A DNA stretch of 64,000 nucleotides from contig NZ_CP017696.1 in NCBI RefSeq assembly GCF_002715865.1, forward strand, positions 1,612,001 to 1,676,000, written 5' to 3'. This DNA comes from Bifidobacterium asteroides DSM 20089 (lineage in GTDB: Bacteria; Actinomycetota; Actinomycetes; Actinomycetales; Bifidobacteriaceae). Below the pieces are notes generated by a model. The model was given only the letters and a program-made list of their open reading frames with translations. It made no database searches and was not told where the DNA came from. How positions within the stretch are numbered: position 1 is the stretch's first letter; each line of letters begins with the position of its first letter. A program made the position numbers and the translations under genes. Shown one piece after another: positions 9,171 through 18,752 of this stretch.

Positions 9171-10280
9171 CTAGGCCCCCACAGCGGCCACTTCAGGCAG
9201 GACGCCCACATCTGCCGTAGACACGTCAACCTGGTCGCCGTCGGGCAGCCGTACCCGCAGGGAGGCGTCCGGATTGATCTGCAGGGCACGGCCCTCCACG
9301 GGCTCACCGGCTACGGGGACGACCCTGACCCGCCGGCCCAGCGTCCAGCTGAGTCCGGCAATCCTCGAGCGCAGTCCCTGGGGCCCGTTCAGGACCCGGC
9401 TCGGGGACCCGTCAAGGCCAAGGGGGGCCATCTCCCCGCTCAGGTGCCAGCTGATGGCATCGACCAGGTCGTCGCGCAGGGTCTGATAGTCGGGCAGATT
9501 CCGGTAGTGGAGCTGCAGGGAGGTGGACTCAGCGATGGGCAGCGCCTGCCGGGGCAGGAAGAGGTTGATGCCGATGCCGACAGTCAGGGCCGACCAGTCC
9601 TGATCCACCCGGACCAGTTCGCAGAGGATGCCCCCCAGCTTGGCCCCGCGGCAGAACAGATCGTTGGGCCACTTGAGCGTCAGGACTCGTTCAGGGTCGC
9701 CACCGTCGCTCAGAGTGCAGCCGTGATACTCAAGCACGTCCTGCAGGCCTTCCAAGGCAGCCAGTCCCGCCACCATGGGCATCCATCCACCGAAGGATCC
9801 TGTCAGCAGGCTGGTGGGCAGCGGCAGGGCCCAAGTGGCCAGCAGGGAGCATCGGGGCTGATTGACCCAGGTTCGGGCAAGACGACCGCGGCACCGGGAC
9901 TGCGCATCGGCAACCGCTACGCTCAGCGGCATGGTGCTCCCCCCGGCGCCCGGCCATCGCCGAATACCTTTACTTGCGACTCTTCCCTCGTATCGTGTAG
10001 TCGTAGAAATACCCTGACGGGCATTTTTTCGAGGCGTATCTTCGGCTTTTCCCCTTGTGCCAGAGACCAATCCCTTCACGGTCTCCGAGCTCGTTGTCGA
10101 TTCACCGCCCCCAAACAGCCGCTCGACCCGGTCGCGCGCATCCGAATAGGTCGAGGCTTCCAGAGCATGAGCCACGAGCGTATTGGTCGAATCGACGGTG
10201 TCGAGCACCATGATCGAGGAGATTACGCCACTGTCCAGCGATGCCGATGGCTGCCACTTGATATTCTGATGAGGCACGCG
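9171..10280 (-). CDS. birA: Biotin-[acetyl-CoA carboxylase] ligase with an unusual insertion
   Basis: Biotin protein ligase without an N-terminal DNA-binding domain; it should biotinylate the BCCP domain encoded just downstream. The family entry motif DTVDSTN is present, as are LKWPNDLF, KLGGILCE and a C-terminal SH3-like domain. Two things are odd. About 80 poorly conserved residues separate DTVDSTN from the biotin-loop motif, where relatives have about 30. The loop itself reads CRGRLAR rather than GRGRxGR. The start is uncertain: GTG at 10280 sits about where transcription from a TATAGT box (10285-10290) would begin, so the mRNA may be leaderless; ATG at 10211, or an upstream codon at 10325, are alternatives. 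Function as ligase is likely but activity with this loop is untested. Confidence 0.85.
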   Translation of the reverse strand, partial: RVPHQNIKWQPSASLDSGVISSIMVLDTVDSTNTLVAHALEASTYSDARDRVERLFGGGESTTSSETVKGLVSGTRGKAEDTPRKNARQGISTTTRYEGRVASKGIRRWPGAGGSTMPLSVAVADAQSRCRGRLARTWVNQPRCSLLATWALPLPTSLLTGSFGGWMPMVAGLAALEGLQDVLEYHGCTLSDGGDPERVLTLKWPNDLFCRGAKLGGILCELVRVDQDWSALTVGIGINLFLPRQALPIAESTSLQLHYRNLPDYQTLRDDLVDAISWHLSGEMAPLGLDGSPSRVLNGPQGLRSRIAGLSWTLGRRVRVVPVAGEPVEGRALQINPDASLRVRLPDGDQVDVSTADVGVLPEVAAVGA

Positions 10281-10454
10281 TTCCACTATACGGCACAAGG
10301 GGTCAGCCCCGGTAGCGAACCACACACAAAAGCGACGGCCGGTTTTTGTATCTTTTCACAGGGGACCCTTGGATAGCTCAGAGCGCATCCTCGGATGGGC
10401 ACTGGATAAAATGGGGAAGCCGTAGACCAGGCATGACCCGCGAAAGGGGTTCTT

Positions 10455-12347
10455 TTGAGCGCAGACAGCGGAAGGGCGCAAGCGAGAGAGGCGGGCGAAC
10501 AACCTGTGCAGACATCGGCCTTGCAGACCGGGAGACCCGGGTCTCGTGCATCCCGGACCGTCGGCCTGGTCCTGGCCCTGCTGGCCTGCCTCTGGATCGC
10601 CTTCTGCACTGGCCTGGGCCCCATCTACCGTCAGCAGGGATCGCTAGTGCAAGCGGGTTTGTCCCAGGTGCTGATCATGCTGGGCACCCTGGCCGTCTGT
10701 CTGACTGTAGTCCTGGTCTGCCGCCGGATTTTGCTGGGTCGCGAGCCTCTTAGGATGCCGCAGCGCTTGACTGCTCTGGCACAGGATCCGCGTATGCGTA
10801 CCTACACGGCCTTCATAACCCGACAAACCAGCGGCTGGCAGCCCATCATGCGTCTGCTCCTGCTGGGCTGGGCCTGGGCCTTTCTTACCCTGCTGGCCGC
10901 CTATGGGGCCGACCTGTACGCACAGGCCCAGGAGTGCGCCAACTTCCTGGCTCAGCTGCAGGGCGATCAGCCCCCCTACGGCGGCAATACCTTCACACAG
11001 ATGGACGTCTACCCCATCGGTCATTACCTGTGGCCGGACCACCCCGCCTTCCTGACCGACCAACACAACATGGTGCTGACCTTGTTCTACGGGATGACCA
11101 TCATGGCCTCCAACCATCTGACCGGATCCTATGACGCGGGCATCGTACTCCTGGCAGGGCTGCAGGTGATCTTCGCAGCCTTCTGCTGCGCCGTCACCGC
11201 AGACCGCTTCCTGCGCGGCAGCGGAAGCGAACAGGTTGGGGCCCTGGCCCGCACCCTGGTCATGCTTTTCTTCCTCCTCTCCCCCTTCGTGGTCTTCAGC
11301 ACCTTCAGCCTGACCAAGTCCCCACTCTTCGCCTTCGCCTTCATCTGGTGGTTCGGCATCTGGCACCAGCTGGAGTCAGTGGACAGGAACTCGCCGCTCT
11401 ACGCCAGCCAGGCGGCCCGACTGCGGCCCGCCCTCGCCCTGAGCACCCTGATCATGCTGATCAGCGCCAAGTACGCCCTCTACATCGTTCTGGCCCAGCT
11501 GGTCCTGGCACTGATCATCCACCGTCGCCAGTGGGCCACCATCCTGATAGGACTCCTGCTGCCTCTGATCCTGTTCACCGGGGTGACCGGGACCCTGACG
11601 GCCACGGGGACGGTCATCAAGGGTGACTCGGTGGAGAGCCGCAGCATCCAGCTGCAGCAGATCGCCCGGGTGGCCCAGCGCAACCCCCAGGGGATTCCGG
11701 CCCAGGCGAGAGCCGACCTTGAACCCATCATGGACCTGGACAATGCCGGCATCCAGTACACCCCCTGGGAGGCCGACCGGGTCAAGTCCTCGGGCAACCA
11801 GCCCAAACTGATCGTCTATCGCTGGAGGACCGTCACGCCCGAGCAACTGTCCCGGCTGAATCGGGCCTGGCTCCAGGTGGGACTGCATAACCCGGTGATC
11901 TACCTGGATGCCTTCATGGCCGAGTCCTACGGCTACTTCGACCCTGGCGACCCTGCCTACGTGGCCATGTCCTACTACCTCAACAACGGCTATGTGCAGA
12001 ACTCGGGCTCCTGGCTGGCGGCCTGGTGCCACGACTGGCGCAACGGGGTGACCGGATTCGTCAGAACCTGGGCCGATACCCCCCTCCTTGGCCTGGTGGC
12101 ACGGGCCAACTTCTGGGTGGTGGTCACCCTGCTGCTGATCGTCGCCCGCCTGGCAGCCGGTCACTGGCGTGGGGCCCTGTGCTGGTTCCCCCTCCTGCTG
12201 ATCATGGGGGTCATGATCACCGCCCCAGCCAACAACTTCGAACGGCACATGCTGCCGGTAGACATGGTGGTGCCCTTCCTGATCCTGGACATGGTCCGAC
12301 AGAGCCGCCGTGCCCGTGCCGAAAACCTGATGGACCGGCCGACATGA
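10455..12347 (+). CDS. Polytopic membrane protein of unknown function (DUF6020-like)
   Basis: A 630-residue integral membrane protein with about 10-12 hydrophobic helices spread along its length and a larger polar stretch around residues 375-520 that probably faces outside. It resembles the DUF6020 proteins common in bifidobacteria and, in general layout, GT-C type cell-envelope glycosyltransferases, but I see no catalytic signature, so no activity is assigned. The start is TTG at 10455, chosen because a strong AAAGGGG ribosome site lies 6 nt upstream. The stop overlaps the next gene's ATG by 4 nt, so it is co-translated with the PucR-type regulator. It is divergent from the birA-acc-fas block. 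Confidence 0.75.
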   Translation: MSADSGRAQAREAGEQPVQTSALQTGRPGSRASRTVGLVLALLACLWIAFCTGLGPIYRQQGSLVQAGLSQVLIMLGTLAVCLTVVLVCRRILLGREPLRMPQRLTALAQDPRMRTYTAFITRQTSGWQPIMRLLLLGWAWAFLTLLAAYGADLYAQAQECANFLAQLQGDQPPYGGNTFTQMDVYPIGHYLWPDHPAFLTDQHNMVLTLFYGMTIMASNHLTGSYDAGIVLLAGLQVIFAAFCCAVTADRFLRGSGSEQVGALARTLVMLFFLLSPFVVFSTFSLTKSPLFAFAFIWWFGIWHQLESVDRNSPLYASQAARLRPALALSTLIMLISAKYALYIVLAQLVLALIIHRRQWATILIGLLLPLILFTGVTGTLTATGTVIKGDSVESRSIQLQQIARVAQRNPQGIPAQARADLEPIMDLDNAGIQYTPWEADRVKSSGNQPKLIVYRWRTVTPEQLSRLNRAWLQVGLHNPVIYLDAFMAESYGYFDPGDPAYVAMSYYLNNGYVQNSGSWLAAWCHDWRNGVTGFVRTWADTPLLGLVARANFWVVVTLLLIVARLAAGHWRGALCWFPLLLIMGVMITAPANNFERHMLPVDMVVPFLILDMVRQSRRARAENLMDRPT

Positions 12348-13576
12348 TTGGCAAGTCGAAGCGGTCCGGGCCGAAGGGCGACGACCCTGCCGAAGCGCAG
12401 CAGGCTCGTCAGGCACCTCATGCGTCCGATGCCGCCATGGAGCAGATTCTTCTGAAGACACTGGATCATCTGGAGGAGGCACTGCCCTGGACCAGATCCG
12501 CGCCTGCCGATGGGCGCAGAACCTTGGAGGGGGCCATTCGAACAGCCCTGGACGACCTGTTGTCCCGACTTGACGCCCAGGGTTCGGAAGACAGCGAAGT
12601 CCCCTCCCCCGTGCCAGCCGAACTCTCCCGGAGCCTGGGACCGCACCGGGCCATGGAGCTGACCCGGGTCATTCTGGACATGCTTGAGGAGGCTGGCCGG
12701 ACCATGGGAGCGGAGGGGGAACGGTCCACGCTGGTCTACACCCGTCATGCAGCCACCGCAGCAGCCGCTCTCTACGCCGACCTGGCCGAGGCGAGGAACG
12801 GGCGCAAGGCCGCAGCGGAGTCGAGAATCATCCGGCATTTGATTGAGAACACAGCAGATACACGCACTGTTGACGATCTGGCCCGGTTGGGCTGGCCGAC
12901 CGAATTCGATTGCTTCGCCGTCGTCGGCGAGGCCCGGGGCAACGATGACGGACAGGGTATGGAGAACGCCCGTCAACCCATCCACACCACGGTGGCCCGT
13001 CAAGGCGGCAGAGCCCTAGTGGGCGAGAATGAAGGACTCATGGTGGCCCTGATCGACCCCAACCGGTCGGGCACTCCGGCAGATTTCTGCGCATCCACCC
13101 TGCGCTTCTTCGCCGACGAGTCAGCTGTCTGCCTGGGACCTCTCCACCATGGAATCTCCGGTGCGGGAGCCTCCATCCGAGCCGCCCTGAGCACGTACGC
13201 TGCAGCTCCAGCAGTGGCCGATCCCATCACCGCCGCGCTGCCCAGACCACTGCACGCCGACGACCTGCTGCCTGAACGGGCCCTCAACGGAGACACGGAC
13301 GCAGCCGACCAGCTCTACCAGGAAGTCTATCTGAGCCTGGCCGGACAGGACCCGGATGGGCCCCTGCCGACCACCCTGCTCACCTTCCTGCGCTCGGGCA
13401 ACTCGCTGGAGGTCACTGCCAAGAAGCTGGGCATCCATCCCAACACCGTGCGCTACCGGCTCAGGCGCTGCGTGGAGGTAACCGGCTGGGATGCCATGGA
13501 CCCACGAGAATCCTTCGTCCTCCAGGCAGCCCTGATCATCGGCAGAATCCGCAGGTCGCACCCGGGCACCGACTGA
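12344..13576 (+). CDS. PucR/CdaR-type helix-turn-helix transcriptional regulator
   Basis: A 410-residue protein with a GGDEF-like middle region and a C-terminal PucR-type helix-turn-helix near residues 350-395 (LEVTAKKLGIHPNTVRYRLRR followed by a conserved hydrophobic tail). The ATG at 12344 overlaps the stop of the membrane-protein gene (ATGA). The Streptomyces fatty-acid regulator FasR has this same architecture and lies beside fab genes. Here the regulator lies across an intergenic region from birA-accBC-accD-fas, so control of lipid synthesis is a reasonable inference but is not shown by sequence alone. No ligand is predicted. Confidence 0.85.
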   Translation: MIGKSKRSGPKGDDPAEAQQARQAPHASDAAMEQILLKTLDHLEEALPWTRSAPADGRRTLEGAIRTALDDLLSRLDAQGSEDSEVPSPVPAELSRSLGPHRAMELTRVILDMLEEAGRTMGAEGERSTLVYTRHAATAAAALYADLAEARNGRKAAAESRIIRHLIENTADTRTVDDLARLGWPTEFDCFAVVGEARGNDDGQGMENARQPIHTTVARQGGRALVGENEGLMVALIDPNRSGTPADFCASTLRFFADESAVCLGPLHHGISGAGASIRAALSTYAAAPAVADPITAALPRPLHADDLLPERALNGDTDAADQLYQEVYLSLAGQDPDGPLPTTLLTFLRSGNSLEVTAKKLGIHPNTVRYRLRRCVEVTGWDAMDPRESFVLQAALIIGRIRRSHPGTD

Positions 13577-13626
13577 CTGCTACCGGGCCAACTGGTGCCG
13601 GGACGAGTGCTGCCTGATCAAGATAC

Positions 13627-13658
13627 AAAAAGGCGGGAACCCGAAGGTCTCCCGCCTT
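13627..13658 (-). terminator. Rho-independent terminator after rplA
   Basis: A hairpin with a 9-bp AAGGCGGGA/TCCCGCCTT stem is followed, on the minus strand, by a T tract. It lies 23 nt past the rplA stop and ends the tRNA-Trp-secE-nusG-rplK-rplA transcript. It may also slow plus-strand transcription from the PucR gene. Confidence 0.85.
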
Positions 13659-13680
13659 GGAAGTATACAGCCGAACCGGC

Positions 13681-14370
13681 TCAGAGCACCGCGATGTCCA
13701 GGGGGACGCCCGGACCCATGGTGGTGGTGACGGTGGCCTTGGTGATGTAGCGACCCTTGACCGTGGCCGGCTTCAGACGCTTGATCTCCTCGTCGACCGC
13801 GTGGAAGTTCTCCTCCAGAGCCTGCTGCTCGAAGGAGACCTTGCCCACGGGGAAGCTCAGGTTGCCGTTCTTGTCCACACGGAACTCGATACGTCCAGCC
13901 TTGATCTCGGTGACCGCCTTGGCCACATCCATGGTCACGGTGCCAGTCTTGGGGTTGGGCATGAGGCCACGGGGACCCAGCACGCGGCCCAGACGGCCGA
14001 CCTTGCCCATCATGTCGGGGGTGGCCACCACGGCGTCGAAGTCCAGGTAGCCGCCGGCAACCTTGGTCACCAGCTCGTCGTCGCCCACCTCGTCGGCTCC
14101 GGCCTCAGCGGCTGCAGTCGCCTGGGGACCACGGGCGAAGACCAGGACGCGCACGGTCTTGCCGGTGCCGTTGGGCAGGCTGACGGTGCCGCGGACCAGC
14201 TGGTCGGCCTTGCGGGGATCCACGTTCAGACGGTAGACGGCCTCAACGGTCTCGTCAAACCCGCGCTTGGGCATGCTCTTGAGCAGGGCGATGCCCTCCT
14301 CGGGGGTGTACAGGTTGGTGCGATCGACCTTCTCGGCCGCCTCGCGGTACTTCTTGGAACGCTTGGTCAT
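13681..14370 (-). CDS. rplA: 50S ribosomal protein L1
   Basis: A 229-residue L1, normal length, with the family core [15 protein letters not shown] near residues 130-144. It forms the L1 stalk of the large subunit and binds 23S rRNA; in many bacteria it also represses translation of its own L11-L1 mRNA. The gene follows rplK by 64 nt. The ATG is preceded by GGAGAAGC. A clear terminator lies just downstream, so this is the last gene of the operon. Confidence 0.98.
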   Translation of the reverse strand: MTKRSKKYREAAEKVDRTNLYTPEEGIALLKSMPKRGFDETVEAVYRLNVDPRKADQLVRGTVSLPNGTGKTVRVLVFARGPQATAAAEAGADEVGDDELVTKVAGGYLDFDAVVATPDMMGKVGRLGRVLGPRGLMPNPKTGTVTMDVAKAVTEIKAGRIEFRVDKNGNLSFPVGKVSFEQQALEENFHAVDEEIKRLKPATVKGRYITKATVTTTMGPGVPLDIAVL

Positions 14371-14434
14371 CTGCTTCTCCTATCAGCAGTCGCGGTGCGG
14401 GCAAGCGTATGCCCTACCGCTCACAACAAAAATT

Positions 14435-14866
14435 TCAGTCGGTGACGGTGATGCCCATGGAACGGGCGGTGCCTTCGATGATCTTCATCCCGGCCTCGAC
14501 GTCACGGGCCGACAGATCCTCCATCTTGGTCTGGGCAATCTCGCGGACCTGGGCCTTGGTGACGGATCCCACCTTGGTGGTCAGCGGGTTGCCGGCACCC
14601 TTGGAGACACCGGCCGCCTTGCGCAGCAGGTCGGCTGCCGGCGGAGTCTTGGTGATGAAGGTGAAGGAACGATCCTCGTAGACGGTGATGATGCAGGGGA
14701 TGACCTGGCCCATCTTGTCCTTGGTGGCATCGTTGTACTGCTTGCAGAAGTCCATGATGTTCACGCCGTGGGAACCCAGTGCAGGGCCCAGCGGGGGCGC
14801 AGGATTGGCCTTGCCGGCCTCTATCTGCACCTTGATCAGCGCGGTGACTTTCTTCTTTGCAGCCAT
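14435..14866 (-). CDS. rplK: 50S ribosomal protein L11
   Basis: A 143-residue L11 beginning [20 protein letters not shown], with the [18 protein letters not shown] segment and a C-terminal RNA-binding domain. It is part of the GTPase-associated centre with 23S rRNA and is needed for stringent-factor activation. The frame is open further upstream, but the ATG at 14866 matches the universal L11 N-terminus and has an AAGAAGAACCAG stretch before it, so the upstream extension is not used. It sits between nusG and rplA, the usual order. Confidence 0.98.
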   Translation of the reverse strand: MAAKKKVTALIKVQIEAGKANPAPPLGPALGSHGVNIMDFCKQYNDATKDKMGQVIPCIITVYEDRSFTFITKTPPAADLLRKAAGVSKGAGNPLTTKVGSVTKAQVREIAQTKMEDLSARDVEAGMKIIEGTARSMGITVTD

Positions 14867-15004
14867 ATGCTGGTTCTTCTTTCTACGAAGCGGTGATGTC
14901 GGAGACCATAGGTCCCCTCCCGCAACCTGTTCTTTCCAAATGCGCTCCACAAGGGAGCACAAGCTTGACGATTATCGCATCGACCAGGGACCGGCCGACG
15001 GCGC

Positions 15005-15862
15005 TCAGGCGATCTTTTCGACCTGATCGAAGCCCAGTTCCACCGGAGTGTCCCTGCCGAAGATGGAGACCAGAACGGTCAGCTTCTGCGTGGTGGGCTC
15101 CACGTCGGAGACCACGGCGGCCATGGTGGCGAAAGGTCCTTCGGTAACGGTGACCTGATCGCCGACGGCGTAGGAGACCTCCACCGTGCGCTTCTTGGCT
15201 GCCTCGGGCTTGTCCCCAGCGGCCTTCAGGGCCTCGGAGGCAATCATGGGGGCCATCATCTGGACGACCTCCTTGCGGGTCAGCGGAGCCGGCTCCTTGC
15301 TGGGGCCGACAAACCCGGTGACGCCTTCGGTGTCGCGGATGATGCGGCGGGCGTTCTCGTCGGGCCACATGCGAATCAGCACATAACCAGGCACACGCAC
15401 ACGGGTGACGACCTTCTTACCCTTGTCGGTGTGCTTCTCGACCTCCTCCATGGGAATCTCCACCTGGAAGACCTTGTCCTCCAAGCCGAAGGAGGCCACG
15501 CGGGACTCCACGTTGGCCTTGACGCGCTTCTCGTAGCCGGAGTAGGTGTGCAGAACGTACCACTTGCCCTCGAGGGTGCGCAGCTTCTTGGAGAACTCGT
15601 CCACGGCACGCTGACCGGGATCGTCCTGATCAGCCTGGTCATCGTCAGAGGAGCCGTCGGAATCGGAAGAATCGACCTGGGTGCCCTTGGCCTGGGCGGA
15701 TTCGGCGGGTGCGCTGTCCTGCTCGGCCTGCTCCGAAGAGGTTCCGAGCTGCTGATCCTGGACCTGGGCATCCTCCTGGGTGGGGACATCCTCGGACGCC
15801 GACGGGACCGACTCAGCGGCCTGATCGGGGTCCAGTCCCTCTCTGGTCAGATCATCACTCAT
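15005..15862 (-). CDS. nusG: Transcription termination/antitermination protein NusG
   Basis: A 285-residue NusG. The conserved part starts near residue 100 ([20 protein letters not shown]), carries the NGN domain, and ends with a KOW domain ([14 protein letters not shown] near 240). It binds RNA polymerase and modulates pausing, Rho action and coupling to ribosomes. The first about 95 residues are a low-complexity acidic tail rich in D, S, Q and E, longer than in E. coli but normal for actinobacteria. The gene follows secE by 30 nt. Confidence 0.97.
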   Translation of the reverse strand: MSDDLTREGLDPDQAAESVPSASEDVPTQEDAQVQDQQLGTSSEQAEQDSAPAESAQAKGTQVDSSDSDGSSDDDQADQDDPGQRAVDEFSKKLRTLEGKWYVLHTYSGYEKRVKANVESRVASFGLEDKVFQVEIPMEEVEKHTDKGKKVVTRVRVPGYVLIRMWPDENARRIIRDTEGVTGFVGPSKEPAPLTRKEVVQMMAPMIASEALKAAGDKPEAAKKRTVEVSYAVGDQVTVTEGPFATMAAVVSDVEPTTQKLTVLVSIFGRDTPVELGFDQVEKIA

Positions 15863-15892
15863 GGATCACTCCACCTTCTACCTTGTCACGGC

Positions 15893-16123
15893 TCAGCCAA
15901 ATATCAGGAAGGCCAGTTTACCCAGCCCGAAGTCCATCACGGTCACGAAGACCATCAGCAGCAGCACAAAGATGAAGACGGCCACGGACCAGCCCACCAG
16001 CTCCTTGCCTGTGGGGGTCACGACCTTGCGAATCTCGTCGATGACCTGCTTGATGAAGAGCCCGATACGCATGAAGAAGTTCGGCCTGGCTTCCTCAGCC
16101 CCATCCTTCTGTGCCATGGTCAT
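15893..16123 (-). CDS. secE: Preprotein translocase subunit SecE
   Basis: A 76-residue single-spanning SecE: a polar N-terminus, the amphipathic segment FIKQVIDEIRKVVTPTGKEL, then one transmembrane helix near residues 46-66. It stabilises SecY in the export channel. Start may be ATG 16123 or the in-frame ATG 16117, which is better spaced from the AAGGAC ribosome site. It lies between tRNA-Trp and nusG, the standard arrangement. Confidence 0.96.
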   Translation of the reverse strand: MTMAQKDGAEEARPNFFMRIGLFIKQVIDEIRKVVTPTGKELVGWSVAVFIFVLLLMVFVTVMDFGLGKLAFLIFG

Positions 16124-16164
16124 CCGTCCTTCGTTTGTTCTGCATCATCTGCTGCAAGCCTTGG

Positions 16165-16237
16165 CAGGGAAGGCGGGACTCGAACCCACAACCTACGGTT
16201 TTGGAGACCGTTGCGCTACCAATTGCGCCACTTCCCT
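16165..16237 (-). tRNA. tRNA-Trp (CCA)
   Basis: A 73-nt cloverleaf without encoded CCA. The acceptor pairs AGGGAAG with CTTCCCT, the anticodon loop is CTCCAAA on an ACGGT/ACCGT stem, and the T arm contains GGTTCGAGTCC. It lies upstream of secE in the same orientation, probably co-transcribed. Confidence 0.97.
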
Positions 16238-16357
16238 ATCGGAACTTCCTACCAGCCTACTCGGCAGGGAGGAAAAACCGCCAAATCGCAAGTCTAGCCC
16301 AAAGGGTGGATTGCGTCCAACCGTGTTGCCCTGACAGCATTTCGCTCAGGAGCAGGA

Positions 16358-17572
16358 TCAGGCGCTGACCCAGCCCCCAAGGCGCCGCATGCCCTCGGCC
16401 AGGTCGTCGTCAGCCAGCGCGTAGGAAAAACGCAGGCAGCCGGGCGCGCCGAAGGCCTCGCCTGGCACGGCCGCCACCTGGATCTGTTCCAGGATGACCT
16501 CGGCCAGCTCACTCGAGGTAGCGCAGACCGTGCCTTGCGGACCCACTGGCCGATTCAGCAGGCCGGTCACGTCGGCAAAGGCATAGAAGGCACCCAGGGG
16601 TTCAGGGCAGCTCACCCCATCCGTGGCATTCAAGGCATCCACAATGGCCCGCCGACGCAGGGCGAAGGCCGACCGCATGGCCTCCACATCTTTCAGACCG
16701 CCGGTCAAGGCAGCCAAGGCCGCCTGCTGGGAGACATTGGCCACGTTGGAGGTCATATGCCCCTGAAGCTTGGCGGCCGCCTTGGCCACCGGCGCGGGGG
16801 CAATCAGCCAGCCCACCCGCCAGCCGGTCATGGCATAGGTCTTGGCCACACCATTGACCACGATCAGCTGATCGCGTACCTGGGGCACCAGAGCGCCTGG
16901 ATAGGGCGTGCGTGCCCCCTGGTAGGTCAGGTGCTCATAGATTTCGTCACTGATCACCCAGATCTGGTGCTCCATGGCCCAACGGTCCACGGCAGCCACC
17001 AGGTCGGCATCCCAGATTGCCCCGGTCGGATTGGCAGGCAGATTGAGGATGATGGCACGGGTGCGCTCGGTCCGGGCCGCCTCCAGCTGCTCCAGGCTGG
17101 GGATATAGCCCTGGTCGGCTCCGCTGAGCACCGGAACCGGCCGACCGCCAGCCAGCAGAACCATCTGGGGATAGCTGGTCCAGTAGGGTGCGGGAATGAT
17201 GACCTCATCACCGGGGTTCAAGAGGATCTGGAAGGTCTCATAGACGGCCTGCTTGCCGCCGTTGGTGACCACAATCTGATCCGGGTCAATCTGGTAACCC
17301 GAGTCGCGCAGGGTCTTGTCGGCGATGGCCTGCTTCAGTTGGGGCAGGCCCGCTGTGGGCGTATAGCGGTGGTTGCGCGGATCCAGGCAGGCGCGGGAAG
17401 CCGCCTGCACGATGTGGTCAGGCGTGGGAAAGTTGGGTTCGCCGGCACCGAAGCTGATCACATTCATGCCCTGGGCCTTCATGGCCTTGGCTTTTGAATC
17501 CACGGCCAGAGTGGCACTGGGGGCCACCGCATCTATGCGTCTGCTCAGGGTCTGCCATTGCGCCATAGTCAT
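16358..17572 (-). CDS. aspC: Aspartate aminotransferase (class I/II, PLP)
   Basis: A 404-residue fold-type I aminotransferase of the AspB subgroup. It shows FGAGEPNFPTP near residue 41, NLPANPTGAIW, and the PLP-binding lysine in NGVAKTYAMTGWRVGW near residue 240. It should interconvert aspartate and 2-oxoglutarate with oxaloacetate and glutamate, feeding the aspartate-family genes found further along (hom, lysA, dapE). Two ATG codons two residues apart could serve as start. It lies 37 nt downstream of proB. Exact amino-acid specificity is not determinable from sequence. Confidence 0.92.
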   Translation of the reverse strand: MTMAQWQTLSRRIDAVAPSATLAVDSKAKAMKAQGMNVISFGAGEPNFPTPDHIVQAASRACLDPRNHRYTPTAGLPQLKQAIADKTLRDSGYQIDPDQIVVTNGGKQAVYETFQILLNPGDEVIIPAPYWTSYPQMVLLAGGRPVPVLSGADQGYIPSLEQLEAARTERTRAIILNLPANPTGAIWDADLVAAVDRWAMEHQIWVISDEIYEHLTYQGARTPYPGALVPQVRDQLIVVNGVAKTYAMTGWRVGWLIAPAPVAKAAAKLQGHMTSNVANVSQQAALAALTGGLKDVEAMRSAFALRRRAIVDALNATDGVSCPEPLGAFYAFADVTGLLNRPVGPQGTVCATSSELAEVILEQIQVAAVPGEAFGAPGCLRFSYALADDDLAEGMRRLGGWVSA

Positions 17573-17609
17573 GTGGCCATGCTACCGCCCAGCACCCCCA
17601 GGGCTGTGC

Positions 17610-18752
17610 TCAGACCAGGACCAGAGAGTCCCGATGCACCAGCGGGTGGGCATAGTGGGCACCCAATCGGCGGCGGAGTTCCTTGGTGTTTAGGCCCAGC
17701 ATGTCCTGGGCCTCCTCGGAGTCGTAGCCGGACAGGCCCTTGGCCACCTGGTGACCGGACTCATCGTGGATCCAGACCGGATCCCCGGCCGAGAACTCAC
17801 CCTGGATCGATCTGGCACCAGCTGCCAGCAGGCTGGCACGACCGCCGCGCAAAGCCTTGACAGCCCCCTGATCCACCAGATAGCCGCCCCGGGGACGGGA
17901 GGCGAACTTGATCCAGAGCCGGTGCGAGGAGCCTCGTGGACGGATGGGGGCGAAGAGGGTGCCCACCTGGTCGCCGGCCAGAGCAGGGCCTGCAAGATCG
18001 GCGCGGGTCAGGACCACGGGCATGCCGGAGGCCGCAGCAATCCGTGCCGCCTCCAGCTTGGTGGCCATGCCCCCGGTTCCCAGCCCGGAGACGGACCCTT
18101 GGGCATCCACCTGGTCCATGATGGCCGCCACATCGGGCACAAAGCCGATCCTGCGCGCCCCTGGGCGGGACGGGGGCTCGGTGTAGAGGGCATCCACGTC
18201 AGTCAGCAGGACCAGGGCATCGGCGCTGACGATGTTGGCGATCAGTGCCGAAAGGTGGTCGTTGTCGCCGAAGCGGATCTCGTTGCTGGCCAGGGCATCG
18301 TTCTCATTGACGATGGGGATGACCCCCAGATCCAACAGACGGCAGAGGGTGCGCCGGGCGTTGCGGTACTGGACGGCATGGGTGGTGTCACGGGCGGTGA
18401 TCAGGATCTGGCCAACACGCAGAGCATAGCGGGCGAAGGCAGCCTCGTACTGGGCCATGAGCAGACCCTGGCCCACTGAGGCCGTTGCCTGCTGGGTGGC
18501 CACGTCATCAGGACGTTGGTCAAAACCCAGTGTGCCGAAGCCGGCAGCTATGGCCCCGGAGGTGACCAGTACCAGACGGGCGCCATCCACAGCCGCCGAG
18601 GCCAGGGCACCCACCAGCGAGCGAAGGCGATCCTGGTCCAGGCGCCCATGGGAATCAGTCAAAGAACTGGTGCCCACCTTGACCACCATGGTGCGGGCCT
18701 GGGCCACCCGGGAGCGAACCTCAGCCTCGTCGGATTCCTCCCGACCGGTCAT
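17610..18752 (-). CDS. proB: Glutamate 5-kinase
   Basis: First enzyme of proline synthesis: phosphorylates the gamma-carboxyl of glutamate with ATP. The 380 residues begin with the amino-acid-kinase motif [11 protein letters not shown], include [17 protein letters not shown] near residue 156 and GTGGMATK near 228, and end in a PUA domain (RASLLAAG onward) typical of full-length bacterial ProB. The ATG overlaps the obgE stop by 4 nt, so obgE and proB are translationally coupled. proA is not in the window. Confidence 0.97.
   Translation of the reverse strand: MTGREESDEAEVRSRVAQARTMVVKVGTSSLTDSHGRLDQDRLRSLVGALASAAVDGARLVLVTSGAIAAGFGTLGFDQRPDDVATQQATASVGQGLLMAQYEAAFARYALRVGQILITARDTTHAVQYRNARRTLCRLLDLGVIPIVNENDALASNEIRFGDNDHLSALIANIVSADALVLLTDVDALYTEPPSRPGARRIGFVPDVAAIMDQVDAQGSVSGLGTGGMATKLEAARIAAASGMPVVLTRADLAGPALAGDQVGTLFAPIRPRGSSHRLWIKFASRPRGGYLVDQGAVKALRGGRASLLAAGARSIQGEFSAGDPVWIHDESGHQVAKGLSGYDSEEAQDMLGLNTKELRRRLGAHYAHPLVHRDSLVLV

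Noticed and set aside
10370-10450. Possible tRNA-like sequence (TGGATAGCTCAGAGCGCAT)
   Set aside because: D-arm resemblance only; no T-arm or acceptor pairing could be found.
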